In this document: positions 51,107 through 62,578 of the stretch, piece by piece
How the letters are laid out: every line of letters begins with the position of its first letter
How positions within the stretch are numbered: position 1 is the stretch's first letter
NCBI GenBank assembly: GCA_019022495.1
Contig: JAFEKR010000017.1
Location: forward strand, 186,001 to 250,000
DNA: 64,000 bases
Direction: 5' to 3'
Origin: Epichloe hybrida
Taxonomy: Eukaryota > Ascomycota > Sordariomycetes > Hypocreales > Clavicipitaceae
The notes under the pieces: model-generated
What the model was told of the DNA's origin: nothing
The model's database searches: none
Seen by the model: only the letters and a program-made list of their open reading frames with translations
Position numbers and translations under genes: made by a program

Positions 51107-51331
51107 TGAACATTGGACGGAATTCAGGGCATACGCTCCCCTCGCTCCCTCTTCCCCATGCCGTGCTGTCCTGAAAGTGAACTTGATGGGATGAGGGGTC
51201 CGTGTGCTTGATCGATAAGGAGATGACTATCGCTGAGTTTTATAACAATTCTCCGCGATCCGTCCCGAGCCCGGAGTACCTAGTCATTTTCTACCCAAGT
51301 TGCTAACCCGGCGGGGTTAGAGTATTGCCTG

Positions 51332-51846
51332 CCCCCCCCCCGAATTATCTTACAAATCTACATGACCAGGTGCCAAGTCACCTCCTAATAAGTCACCTCC
51401 TAATAACAGGCATTTAAGCCGCGCAGACTTGCCGCTATTAGAGTCACAAGGAGATAATACCTCCTTAGGCGTCATACGCCTTGTGGATCCGTGGGGCCCC
51501 CACTGCCCCCCTGCCACAAGGTCAGTGACCGCGTCAGTACGCGAAAGTGTGGTGTAGCGCTTTGTACAGGCAAAATCAGCAGTACATTTAGTATTAGCCT
51601 ATTTATACACCAGCGAATGTACCTCTAATCCACTTCTGTCCAATTGGATACAGACCCTAGCTGACGCGACTCCACAAGGTTTATGACGCCTAAGGAGACA
51701 GGGTATTAAACGCCACTAAAATTACACTATTTTCTACGTACAATCTTAGGTACCTATTGATTCTAGCCCCGTCTCCATTACTTCCCTGCCGTGGTATAAT
51801 TCGCTTAACTCCCCCTCTTATGCGGATTTATTAAATAATTCAGGGG
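51332..51846. mobile_element. Second MITE-like block, with a smaller TIR element inside
   Basis: The left end (C-run then CGAATTATCTTACAAATCTA) and the right end (GGATTTATTAAATAATTCAG then GGG) are inverted relative to each other and resemble the ends of the 44,400-44,702 element. Length about 515 bp. Inside it sits another inverted-repeat element at 51,461-51,697. No coding potential. Limits are approximate and no target duplication was resolved. Confidence 0.5.
51461..51697. mobile_element. Small TIR element nested in the second MITE-like block
   Basis: Starts CTCCTTAGGCGTCATACGCC then TTGTGGATCC. Ends, reverse-complemented, CTCCTTAGGCGTCATAAACC then TTGTGGAGTC. That is about 30 bp of inverted repeat around 237 bp. 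Non-coding. GC-rich and not RIP-altered. Confidence 0.6.
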
Positions 51847-52816
51847 ATGTGTTGTGTTAATACAGAAAGCCGGCCAAATTCTCCCCAACATGTCAGTTTG
51901 CTCCAAAAATTGTGAGACACGAACATGCGGGGGAAAGGGTCCCCTGCTATCGTGCCCCGCGTGGTGGCAGTCAGGTCCGAGACTCCGACCTGCGCTGCTG
52001 TGATAAGAGTCCAGAAAGCCAGGCAAAGGGCTCGGTAGGTGCTGATGCTTGACAGGTCAACCACTTCTACTGCCTGATAAGTGAATGCAAGCCGTTTGAC
52101 GCAGAAGAGGCAGGAAGCACGGGTCTTGGAAGCAGTGACACTTGTTGCCTTCTCGACTTCTGCACCACCAGGAACTTTAGAAGGCTGGCGGGGCTGAAGC
52201 CACCACAAGTCACAGCCCCACAGCCTCCACAGCCCCCACAGCCAGGCTCTTTGTCCACATCGCCAACCGAAACGGCATTCCTCCGCTCCATCCAGATTCG
52301 TTCCGGCTCTGCAACACACAGCACCAAAATGCTGCGCAGCTGAGTAGGTACCGTACCCAGCGGATTTTTTTTGATTTTTTTTTTGAGCTTCTGACGTCCT
52401 TCATTCCCTCGGCATGGTAGGTGCGTGGTACAGAATTTGCAGCCCTCGCAGTCCACGCTATACCACACTCTATACCGCGTCGGTTCTCGGTGCTTCTCGG
52501 TGCTTCGTCTCTTAAACGCTCCAACGCTCAGCTTCTCACGCTTCCAACCAGAGGGTGTAGGTGGAAGGAATCTTGCGCACCTTGACTCTTGTTTTGTCCT
52601 TCTCATCCAGCTGCTGCTCTGCGCCGATTCTCATCCGGATTTATCTTACCCAAGTCGCCCTCCCGCTGCAGCTTCACTGCCCTCTGCCGAACGGTCGATT
52701 CCTGGCGACAACCTACCCGCATCGACCCAACTTCGAGATTGGCCTCGGGTTGAACAACCCGTCGTTCTGTCGATACGGTGTTTCGCGTACGGCGCCGACG
52801 GCGGGCGAACGATGCC
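51847..52816 (+). promoter_or_regulatory. ron1 upstream region and probable 5' leader
   Basis: About 970 bp between the MITE-like block and the ron1 start codon. It contains CCACAGCC-type repeats near 52,205-52,245, a T-run at 52,366-52,385 and pyrimidine-rich stretches (about 52,490-52,680) typical of fungal promoters and long 5' leaders. Overlapping open frames on both strands show no family likeness. The transcription start cannot be fixed by eye. Confidence 0.45.
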
Positions 52817-54650
52817 ATGGCTACGTTTAACTCTATGCCGGCTATTATGACAGTCGCTGCGCCCAACGAAGCAATGGGCTTGAACTATGCTGCACATGGG
52901 CAACCTATGACCATGCAGCAGTTTGAACAACAAGACTTCAACTTCGATGCAGCAGTCCTGTAAGTCATGCATATTCTGTAGCAGCTTCAAGACTCCGTGG
53001 CGAACGCAGGCGTTAGAGAACAGAACGTCGGGATCTGGACGATGGGAGACTGCCATGGTTTACTAACCAGACTGCAGTGACGGCCCCCCGTTGCCTGCCC
53101 TTCCATTCACGCCTGCGTATGACTTTGATAATTTCGCGACTACTTTTGAAGATCCGTTCGCATACTCGACACGGACCTTTGAGCCTACGCCAAATCCAGA
53201 TGCTCTCAATGAAGAATCATCGCCCCAAGAGCTTGACAACAAACTGCTTGGATTCTCAGACCCCATCATGAATGCTACCGTTTTGGATGATACAGGCAAG
53301 TTCGCTGATGTGAACATGAGCGCCGAACTGTACGGCATGTTCTTTGTCGCAGAAGACGTTTTTGGCGGTGATAACACGGGTCGACCTCTCGAATTAACCT
53401 GTTATCGACGTAACCTATGGCAATGTTCTGGGCAGATAACGCTTCCAAAGAATATCCCTCACTTGATAGACAAACAGGGCCGTCAACTTCCCGTGGACGA
53501 ATTGTTGGCATCGATAACAGCTGTCGAGTCAATTGAGGGCAAGGTCACGGAAATCATTTCTATCCCCTGGAAAAGCTCAAATCCACAGGCTGGCGCTGGC
53601 GAAGAGACCAAGACCGCCGGAGCGCCGCCTCAGATTCCTCTCGAAATGAGTAAAGCACAAGAGGTAGATGCCGCCAGTGTCACTTTGCCCGTGTCCTGGA
53701 AGAGACTACAGTTCAAGCATGCCACAGCCAACAATGGACGGCGAAAGGGTCTTCAACAGCACTACGTTGTACAAATAAACCTCATGGCCAAGTCCAAGGG
53801 CGACGAGACGATCAAAATCGCCGAAATCCAGTCTGGGCCCGTGATTGTTCGAGGTCGTAGTCCTCGCAACTTTGACAGTAAAAAAGACGTGCCTCTTACA
53901 GGGGAGAAGCGAGTGGAGAGGAAGAACACAGCGAGTTCGGACAACGCGACTTTGAAAATGGAGCATGAGAATCTGCAGGCGACAATGCAGGGGCTTCAGT
54001 CCATGGGCAGTGCAGAAGTAAGTGTGAAGAGCGAATCAGGGTCGAATCTTTGCAGCGTAAACCCCGTGCTGACGAGGCAATAGACTCCCGCCGAGTGGTC
54101 TGGGAACAGCCAGCAACCAATACCTCAATCAAGCAACCAAATTCCTCATCCGGCCAAGAGAATGGCGCCTTCGCCCACTGTGAGCCGACCACCCGTCCCT
54201 GCTTGGTCGGCAGATGCGAAAAGCGTGGCAGCCAGCCAAGGTCACCGAGGACCAGTAGGTCGCCATAATACCGCGGTTCCAATCAATCTCTCCCTTTCCG
54301 AGGACGAGAAGAGCCCGAATCAGTCAAGCGCACAGCTCCAGAGTCCTCAAATGGGCAAGGCGTTCCTAAGTTCGGGACTGAACGCCGGAAATAGCCCTGC
54401 CGACGATCCGGATCCCCTCTACGAATACTTTCCTCTTACAGTGGATGATTGGTCAGTGTTCTGGCCGTCCGGCCCGTCAAATCACTGCCATCGTGATTCT
54501 TTGCTCTGAAAGCGCTAACCACTTTTCTCCAGGATGCCTCCAATTGATGCTGTGTACAGACCACATGTGGTTCACCAAACGATTGTACCACCAGAAGTCA
54601 AGGCCCAGCAGAATCAAAGCAAAGCGAAGAGATATTTTGCTGCCGAATAA
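52817..54650 (+). CDS. ron1: Ndt80-like (PhoG-type) transcription factor, Ron1 orthologue
   Basis: Four exons (52,817-52,959; 53,078-54,017; 54,084-54,451; 54,533-54,650) join in phase to 522 codons plus TAA. Introns begin GTAAGT, GTAAGT and GTCAGT; the first has a TACTAAC branch site. The Ndt80/PhoG DNA-binding fold spans about residues 100-320: KLLGFSDPIMNATVL, LTCYRRNLWQCSGQITLP (near 153-168), SWKRLQFKHATANNGRRKGL and SGPVIVRGRSPRNF. The tail ends PLTVDDWMPP...KAKRYFAAE. In Trichoderma reesei, Ron1 activates the GlcNAc catabolic cluster in which it is encoded. Here it lies between dac1 and dni1 in the same cluster once transposons are removed. I chose ATG 52,817 because the frame continues in phase over intron 1; the earlier ATG at 52,812 is out of frame. 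Confidence 0.9.
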
Positions 54651-55472
54651 ATGGGGATCTGCTGGCGCCGGACACTGTACGACGCGACCCTCTCGATGAC
54701 TTCTCTACGTTGGCGTCACCCTAGTAGGGCACGTTTATTTATTTATTCACATATTTCTTGGAGAGCGATATTGTATCATGTATTGTTACCAGGCGCATCA
54801 AGCATCGAGCACAAATCGAGCCACTTTTATATTTCGGCGTTTTCATTTATTCCAAGGACATGATGCATGGCAGCTGGAGCAGAGCAAACGCAAGAAGGAG
54901 CAGCGTGCCTTGCGCAGGGACGCACCATGGCATAATACTGAAGGACTTGCGGGTCGATTTTCATACGCACAAAAGCAATCCGGCGGAGTAGACGCGGCGA
55001 TTGGTCAGCGGCAAAAGGCCACTCGACACGGCGGCTGTGAAACACGGCAGTGTCCTAGGCTTAATATGAGAGAGGCAGCTGCGCGTCCCTCCTGTCGGCA
55101 GATGGAAATGTTGCACGAATTTCATCCGGCGCGGACTACGTCCGTACCTGCAATACTGCCTGTTGTGAAACAAACGGTAATCAACATGGACCCTGGTATC
55201 GGGGCTCCGTACAGGCAGTAATGATGCATGCTTCACCCTCAAGGTCCCGCAAATAGTTACCCCGTTAGTGCGTGCTGAGCCGTAGAAATAATCTAGTCAG
55301 CCAAAATACCACAATAAGTTTTTTATCAATTAAATCCATTACGATCAAGACTGACTAGTATCCAACATGTCTCATAGCAGTTGTGAAAGCCCCCGTTCTT
55401 TTTATAGTAGATCATAGTTCCTCATCTACCAAACGAATGTAGGTTACATAGACCCAGAACAAGGTGATGGTG
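54651..55472. other. ron1 3' flank
   Basis: About 820 bp of normal composition holding the ron1 3' UTR. Overlapping open frames around 54,758-55,242 have no family likeness. It ends at the ATGATGAA target duplication of MULE 2. Confidence 0.5.
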
Positions 55473-55538
55473 ATGATGAAGGGCGTGTTTATCAGGCAAA
55501 CGCTTGTGCGTAAATAGCACCCCTAAATGTGGCTGGTA

Positions 55539-55640
55539 ATCGTGCCACGCCCCACTTTTGTTGGTTATCGCTCGCCTCTAACCACCAAAGGTGGTGCTTA
55601 TCATTGCAACGGACCGATCAGTGCAACGGACCAATTTCGT
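55539..55640 (+). repeat. Left TIR of Fot1-like element
   Basis: About 100 bp starting ATCGTGCCACGCCCC, including ACCACCAAAGGTGGT (itself palindromic) and two CAACGGACC motifs. It pairs with 57,379-57,479. Confidence 0.88.
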
Positions 55641-57378
55641 AATAAAACACCTTTAACCGCGATTTCTACTATAAATCACGTTCTTATTATGAAACCTACT
55701 ATTAAATTACGTGTTAATAAAGCCCTTGATTATATTGATAATAATCTAAATACTAGTATTCGTAAGGTTACGCGTTAATTTAACGTGCCACGCGGTCGCC
55801 TCATACGCCGTTGTTAAGGAATCTAACCTAAAAAAGGCTAGTAATTAACTAAAACAAAGCTTTTAAACGAAAAAGAGGTTATATTATGCCGCTATATTAA
55901 TTAACTTAATAATATAAACCTTGCTATATAACCCGAGTTTATAACTAATACTATAAATTATATTCTAAAAAAGAGGGCATTATTGTTAACTAAAGGAGTA
56001 GAAGAGGTTATTAGAAAGCTCTAGACTATGCGCTTTCTTAAGCGCCATAGATATAAAAGGCTTCTTTAAAAGAAGCTTGCCTCTAATTATAAGGCATTAG
56101 AAGATATATAAGTTATTACTACGTACTGTAATTAGCTAAAAGAGGTTATTTTTAATAAGAGTATTAGCCCTAATAATATCTGGAATATGGATAAGACTAG
56201 CTTCCGAATTAGTATAGGAAAAGATTATATGGTTATAATAAAGAGAAAGAGAGCATATCTCTTCTTAATGCCTAAAAATTACGAATCTATAACTATAATT
56301 AAAGCTATTATAGCTAGTAGCTAAGTTATCCTAGCCTTCCTTATCCTTATAGGTTAAAAGCATATAGAATAGTGGTATTATATTAAAGAGCTTAATTTAT
56401 GTATAAAGATAACACTATTATTATCTGGCTACACTAATAATAAGATTACATTTAAGTGGTTAAAGCACTTTAATGAATTTATAATATCTATTAGTATAAA
56501 GCGCCTATTAATTCTTAATAGCTACGGATTGCATTACATGCTTAAATTTATTAATTTCTATATAGATTACGATATAATTCCTTTTGGGCTCCCTCCGCAT
56601 TTAACATATCTATTGTAACCTCTTAATGTTATAGTCTTCTAGCTACTTAAGCATTATTATGCTAAAGCTCTTAACATCCTAGTCTATAATAGGGCTATGA
56701 ACATTATAAAGGTTGAATTCCTTAGTATTATTAGAGGCGTACAAAAATAAGCTTTTAAGAGCTTTATAATAATCTCTACCTTTTGTAAAACTAGAATTTA
56801 GCCCTTTAATCTAAAGCCTGTAATTAAAGAGCTTATTAAACAAGCCCCTGTTTATATACCCTCTCCAGAGCTATTATTTAATGGATCTTCGGACTTTAAG
56901 ACCCTAATAATATTATAGTAAATTAATAAGGTTATAAAGAAGCTTTATAACTTGTAGTGTAAAGATAAAGAGCTTAATAATAGCTTTAGCTATAATTTAT
57001 AGTGTTTTATCTGTAGAAGTGTTATTACTACTATAGAGCTTATCTAGATAAAAAGAGACCTTGGGTGTATAAAAGCAGCTGAATTAGTATTATAATAATA
57101 TAAGGCTATAAAGAATTAACTACTGAAGACTAGTAGCGTGCTTTCTGTAGCTAACGCTTAAGGGATTATACGTTAAAAGGTAGTTAACCTTGAAAAGGAA
57201 GCAAGATATATAGTTAAGGTAGCAGAGAAAAAGGCCCTTAAACACGCAAAAAACACGTTTTTTAAAGCCGCAAAAGTGGCATGTTTAAAGCGTTGTAATA
57301 ATAGCTTAGAACCCTTAGTTATTTGTGACGAAAAGGGCACTTGTTGTGTGCGAAAGGGCTAATAAAGTCATTATATCG

Positions 57379-57479
57379 TTAAATTGGTCCGTTGCACTAA
57401 TCGGTCCGTTGCAATGATAAGCACCACCTTTGGTGGTTAGAGGCGAGCGATAACTAACAAAAGTGGGGCGTGGCACGAT
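57379..57479 (-). repeat. Right TIR of Fot1-like element
   Basis: Reverse complement of the left repeat, ending GGGGCGTGGCACGAT, followed by TA and the resumed MULE 2 terminal repeat. Confidence 0.88.
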
Positions 57480-60220
57480 TAGTGGCTGGCACCTAATACT
57501 AGGCTTATAGCAAATTTTTGCGTATGACCTTATAGTTAGGCCTAACCTTTTCCATAGTAATTCCCTCTCCTATTCACATATATTATTATAATTATAATTA
57601 TAACTATATATTTAAAGCTATTTACACTAGCTAAAGTTATTTATCTCTTATAATTATAGAGTTGCTTTATAAATATTAATTTAATAGCTTCTAAGCTACC
57701 TAGGAGGCTATTAATGTAGTCTACTACAATAAGGGGTATAACCTTATAATATATAGGAGAAGGCCTAATGCTAGTAATCCTACGCGTATTATCCTTTAAT
57801 ACTATAAAGGCTAGAGGTATACCTTATAGCATAATCCTAAGGCTTATAAAACCAAGTCTTATAAGAATATAAGCTTATAAATAATAGACTACCTATTTAG
57901 ATTAATAGTATTAGTATGTAAGGGTATTTACACTATTAAGTAGCTAGTAATAAAGCCTTATAACTATAAGCTAATAAATACTACTATGTTTTCGCGCTCC
58001 TAGTGTGAAGTTATTTGTAAGTATAAGAAAGAGATTATTAATACCTATAATAACGGGTAAAAACCCGCTATAATCCTTAGGAAGCTTTAACATAATAATA
58101 TTAATAATATACAGGGTATTAATTATTATAATATCTATAACACTATCTAAAGGCATTAGATAGCTAAGCTATTAGGCTGCTTAGAGGTTAAGTGGCTTTA
58201 TAACTAGCTTTATAATAGTAATGCTTTTTTCTATTAAGATAAAAGAAGTTATAATAGTTATATTATAAGGCTTTTTATTATACCTCTCTCTAGGCTTAAA
58301 CTCTTAAAGGAATACCTAGATATCCTTTTCCTTAACTATATATATAAAATAAATTACTTTAACCTTTTATTACTTAATACTTATAGTATTACGCTATTAA
58401 AGAAGACCTTTTAATTTATAACTTGCTTCTTAAGTAATAAGACTAAAGATAACTATTACTAGGTTATTAATATTATTATAAAGCTTTAAAAAGACTATTT
58501 AATCCATAAGCCCCGTATTATTATTATAGACCGCGAAATAGCTCTAATTAACGTACTTAAAAGGAACCTATATTTTAACAGCATGCCATATATTTTATGC
58601 TAGTGGTATGTTAATATAAATATACTAGCTAAGTGTAAGCGTTTTTTTCTAAAGGCTATGTATAATAAAGAGGCTTAGTAGGCTATGCGTGCACCTAAAT
58701 TTACAGCTTTTTTAAAGGCTTGGAAAGCCCTTATATTATATAAATTAGAGCCTGATTTTAAGCGGGAATTAGAGCGCTTCTAGTAGCCTAGCAGGTTCCT
58801 AAAGCCTGCTATTAATTATATTATATAAACCTAGATTAATCTATAGAAGGAAAAGATTATAAAGTGCTTTATTAATTAATATTACTACTTTAGCTATATA
58901 GTTACTTCTATTATTAAGTTATTAAACGCTGCTATAAAGAGAATTCTAATAAGTAGTATAGGTAATCTAACCTTTGTTTTCTAGTGCTTATAAATATACT
59001 AGGTTAATTAATATGTAAAGATATAATAGTCTATAAATAATAAATATTATAAGACGTTAAATCTATTACGGAGACCTATCTATAGCATTATCTATAATAA
59101 GGTCTCCTTTATTACATTATAGCTTATAATAAATAAGGAATTAGCGCTGGATAAAGACCCTAAAAAAGCCCTTACATTCCCTTATTACCCTTATAAGCTT
59201 ATTATATTATATAGTGTGCTTTGCTAGTATTTTCTTTAGTGGTATACTAAGAATAAGAAGCTAATTTAGCTCTCTAAGGTTAACAAGCATTAGCACTAAT
59301 ATTATAATAGTTTAAGCCCTAATATTAATTCTAGTAAAGATAATAATAATTCCTAGGTAGGACTGTTTAATCCTATACTAATATAAGGAAAAGGTAGGCC
59401 TAAGGGGGCTCTTAGGGTAGAGAAGAGGAATCTAATTATAGGGACCTTGTGTAAGCTATCTGCTTTTGAATGTGCCTAGGCAGCAGAGGCTAACGAGGTT
59501 TATAAGGCTTGTGATGCCCTATAACTATAACCACTGCCTTTAATAGCACCTACTATAATTAGTATAGTCTGAATAGCTTTATATAAGGTTATTAAAGTCC
59601 CTAATAATATTAATAATAACCTATATAAGCCTAGTATGGAATATTATTAATCCTATAGGCGCGTACTTAATAGGCTTACTAATATTAACTCTAATAATAC
59701 CTTTACTAATACCTCTAATGCCTTAATACTAGAGATTTTAGATAATATTAAGGCTAATAACGTGGGAATAGTTATATAATAATATAGTCTACTATTATAA
59801 GATATATTGTGTATTAATTATTTGTTTATATAAGACTTTTAGGCTAAATTATTATTATAATTATAAGAGAGGGTTATAGCGGAGGTAATGCTATAGGCAG
59901 AGATAATTTAGCTAGGGTAGGGGGTGGTTAGGGCAAGGGCATAGTTAGATACTTAGTATAGAGCTACTATGTAATTTACTATAGGCGGCTAGTATTAGTT
60001 ATTATAGCTAGCGAATAGCTTTAAATGTATAGTTATAATTATAATTATGATGATGTGTGTGGATAGGAGAGGGAATTGCTATAGAAAAGGTTAGGCTTAA
60101 CTACGGGGTTATATGTAAAAATTTGCTGTGAGCCTGGTATTAGGTGCCAGCCACTACCAGCCACATTTAGGGGTGCTATTTACGCTTACGCGTTTGCTTG
60201 ATAACCACGCCCATGATGAA

Positions 60221-60462
60221 AGCCAAAAGTGCGGAGCAGACAATACGAAGGGGTAAAAGAAATAGATTCAAATAAATAGGCTAGGAGAAACGTTTGTAAA
60301 AAAAAAAAAAAGACACGGGTGCGACACAGGACACCTTGAATGTTGTACTCCAATTCACACAAAACAAAAAAAGGGAAACAATCCATCACATGATCCTCCC
60401 TCTGCTGCGAGACGTCTTCCTAGGCAGTGATGGCGTTTTGTCGAGCAGTCTGCTGCTCTGGA
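60221..60462. other. dni1 3' flank with A-run
   Basis: About 240 bp after the dni1 stop (minus strand), holding its 3' UTR. A 14-base A-run at about 60,299-60,312 reads as T-run in the dni1 sense. Confidence 0.5.
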
Positions 60463-61757
60463 TTAGGCGCTGACCGCTTTATTCAAGCTGTGCTCGGGAA
60501 TGCGAGACGCCATGCGGTCGGGAACTAGCTCGGGCGAACCCGATCTGACGGTGTACTCGGTGGCAGGAGTAGCACCGACGAGTCGGAAGGTGGCGGGCTG
60601 AGGAGACAGGATGGTGGGAGAGTTGGCCTCCTCGTCGATGCGGGTCGTGCGGACAAGATCGTTTCCGGCGCGTACCGTGGGGGGCAGGATTTGCTCGTGC
60701 CCAGCCTCCCTGGCGACCTTTTCGATGCTCTTGAAGTACTGCAGAGACAAGAGGGTTGAGCAAATGCGCTTTTCCCGCGTGGGAATGTGGATGGGAGTGG
60801 TGGGCATGAAAGCTTACCTTGACAGTCTTGACCTGGAGCTCAAGAGTGGCATCCTCGTCGACGACAATCATGGGGCGGGGATGTAACTGCAGACTGGACA
60901 GAGTCCACATGTGATTGACACCGTGCTCGATACAGCGCTGCAGAGCGAGAGACTTGCGCTGGCCCAGGATGATGACAACCACCTCACGAGCCTCGAGCAC
61001 AGTCTGGACGCCCACGGTCAAGGCCGTCCGAGGAACCTGGGTGACGTCGTTGTCGAAGAAACGAGAGTTGGCAAGGATGGTGTCGTAGGCCAAGGTCTTT
61101 ACGCGGGTCCGGCTGGCCAGGCTCGATCCGGGCTCGTTGAAGGCAATGTGGCCGTCCTCTCCGATGCCAGCAAGGAAGAGGTCAATGCCGCCGACTGCCT
61201 TGATGGCGTCCTCGTAGGCGGCGCACTCGGCGTCAAGATTGGGGGCGTTTCCGTTGAGAATGTGAACGTTGGAAGGGTGCACATTTACGTGCGAGAAGAA
61301 GTTGTTCCACATGAACGAGTGGTATGATTCGGCGTGGTCGCGAGGGATCCCCACGTATTCGTCCATGTTGAAAGTAACGACATGTTCAAAGGAGATCTAC
61401 GGACGCGGCTTGTTCGTCAGTATCGTTTTCTCACCGACTGACGGCATTCCATTGGGCCACTCCGAATGGAATCAATCGCCAAGGTGAAGAAGAAGAAGAA
61501 GAAGAAGAAGAAGAAGAAGAAGCAGCTGCTCCGAGGACCGCCCGAGTTCAGATTATGAAACACAGAGTACGGCTTACCTCGCCAGCCTTATACTTCTCGA
61601 CAAGGATCTTGTAGACGCCGAGAGGGCTGGATCCAGTGGGCAGGCCGAGAACAAAGGGGTTTCCAGGAGTGGGACTGAAGGCCTTGATTCGGTCGATGAT
61701 GTATTTGGCTACATAGCTGCTGGCAGCTGAAGCATCATCGCGAATGACCAATCTCAT
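60463..61757 (-). CDS. dni1: Glucosamine-6-phosphate deaminase (isomerising)
   Basis: Converts glucosamine-6-P to fructose-6-P and ammonia, the last step of GlcNAc catabolism. Exons 61,757-61,578, 61,396-60,818 and 60,738-60,463 join in phase to 344 codons plus TAA. Introns are 61,397-61,577 (GTAAGC...CGTAG) and 60,739-60,817 (GTAAGC...TGCAG). The start [20 protein letters not shown] and [14 protein letters not shown] are typical. The catalytic residues of the bacterial NagB numbering fall at the same positions: Asp72 in NMDEYVG, and Asp141, His143 and Glu148 in [15 protein letters not shown]. The barrel-end segment [15 protein letters not shown] is present. The C-terminal extension of about 80 residues after the TVKYFKSIEK helix is usual for fungal enzymes. 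It is convergent with ron1 once the MULE is removed. No damage seen, in contrast to dac1. Confidence 0.95.
61486..61522. repeat. (GAA)12 microsatellite inside dni1 intron 1
   Basis: Twelve tandem GAA units (TTC in the sense of the gene) lie in the 181-bp first intron, which they lengthen. As a pyrimidine tract in sense orientation it sits 90-126 nt before the acceptor. Confidence 0.9.
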
Positions 61758-62296
61758 TTTCGTGGACCGGGAATCTGTCGTGGATGTGGAGGGTATGTGA
61801 GTGTAAGTGATATATCACTGACCAGCCGAGAAGGGTGTTTTCAATCGTGATTTGGGTTACCGTCGGGAAAGGCAAGAAGATTGCTGCCGGCCTTTGTCTC
61901 GGAAGCTGAAGGGTCAAGCAAGGATGGAAAGGAAGAGCGGAAAGAATAAGAGGCGAGCAGGGCAAGGCTGGGCAGACTAGGTCCAGGTTTGGGTGGGAGC
62001 CAGTCAGGCATATACGGACCGGACGTAATAATCCGTAGCCATCATCGGTATTGGTGTCGAAGAAAAGAAGATGTAAGAAAATCGATATTGAATTACGGGA
62101 AACTTCGGATGCTCGGGTGTGTCATTGAAACAATGAACAGTGTCTCCTCCGATTCGGGCGTCAAATGACCCTGCCAACAAGTATTATGTATCTACCAACG
62201 TCGCATGCCAGATGATGTCGAGGTGGAGCTCGTGGGTTTTCCTGAGAAGCCGGATGGAACGTCACTGCATGCTCAAATTCTCAATGCTCTACATAA

Positions 62297-62324
62297 TCCG
62301 TAGTCCGTAGTCCGTAGTCCGTAT
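62297..62324. repeat. 7-bp tandem repeat, four units
   Basis: Four tandem copies of TCCGTAG (the last reads TCCGTAT), about 540 bp upstream of the dni1 start codon. Confidence 0.85.
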
Positions 62325-62578
62325 GTAGTCCATACCTAGAAATTATGCTCTTTTGTGGACGAGGTGCCGGTCTTTCATGTATCTGCGACTGGCAGCGTAA
62401 GGAATCGTCTTGTATCTGGCCTTCTTCGTCTTGCAGTCTTGAGTGTGCGAGTGAGTGCCTCCATTGGCTATGGAAGCTGAAACGCATGTTGATCGAATGG
62501 ACCAGACCCCTGGCTGTTTGACGTTTGCTATTCTTTCGCTTTGCTGCGTGACGATGTAGGCCAACATCAAGGCATGCC

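Larger units (their letters stand above)
55539..57479 (+). mobile_element. Fot1/pogo-type (Tc1/mariner superfamily) transposon inserted in the TIR of MULE 2
   Basis: A 1,941-bp element flanked by TA duplications (55,537-55,538 and 57,480-57,481), with inverted repeats of about 100 bp beginning ATCGTGCCACGCCCCACTTT. The two repeats differ at only a few sites. Plus-strand translation gives a helix-turn-helix start (ALDYIDNNLNTSIRKVTR) and DDE_1 motifs: NIWNMDKTSFRI near 56,180 (the usual MDETGF, RIP-mutated), LILNSYGLHY near 56,510 (usual LLDGHGSH, with the catalytic Asp as Asn), and FGLPPHLTYLL. The frame is broken by many stops, so the copy is dead. Confidence 0.9.
55481..60212 (+). mobile_element. 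Mutator-like DNA transposon 2 (MULE), containing a Fot1 element
   Basis: Terminal inverted repeats start GGGCGTGTTTATCAGGCAAA on the left and, reverse-complemented, GGGCGTGGTTATCAAGCAAA on the right. They continue through GCGTAAATAGCACCCCTAAA and TGTGGCTGG. An 8-bp duplication ATGATGAA flanks them (55,473-55,480 and 60,213-60,220), and a ninth base nearly matches. The plus-strand interior at about 57,990-59,000 reads, through stops, as a MULE transposase: IIIIDREIALINVLKRN, YILCQWYVNINILAKCKRFF and RFLKPAINYI. Without the Fot1 insertion it is about 2.8 kb. Interior strongly AT-enriched by RIP; ends are not. It separates ron1 from dni1. Confidence 0.88.

Noticed and set aside
52067..52606. 179-codon minus-strand frame upstream of ron1, and other overlapping frames
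   Set aside because: Low-complexity Gly/Cys-rich or Lys-rich composition without domain likeness, in a promoter-like region.
54778..55221. 147-codon frame downstream of ron1
   Set aside because: No recognisable domain, and competing frames of equal quality on both strands.
60299..60312. A-run read as a retroposed poly(A) tail
   Set aside because: It lies in the dni1 3' flank with no target duplication or retroposed copy beside it; a simple homopolymer is enough.
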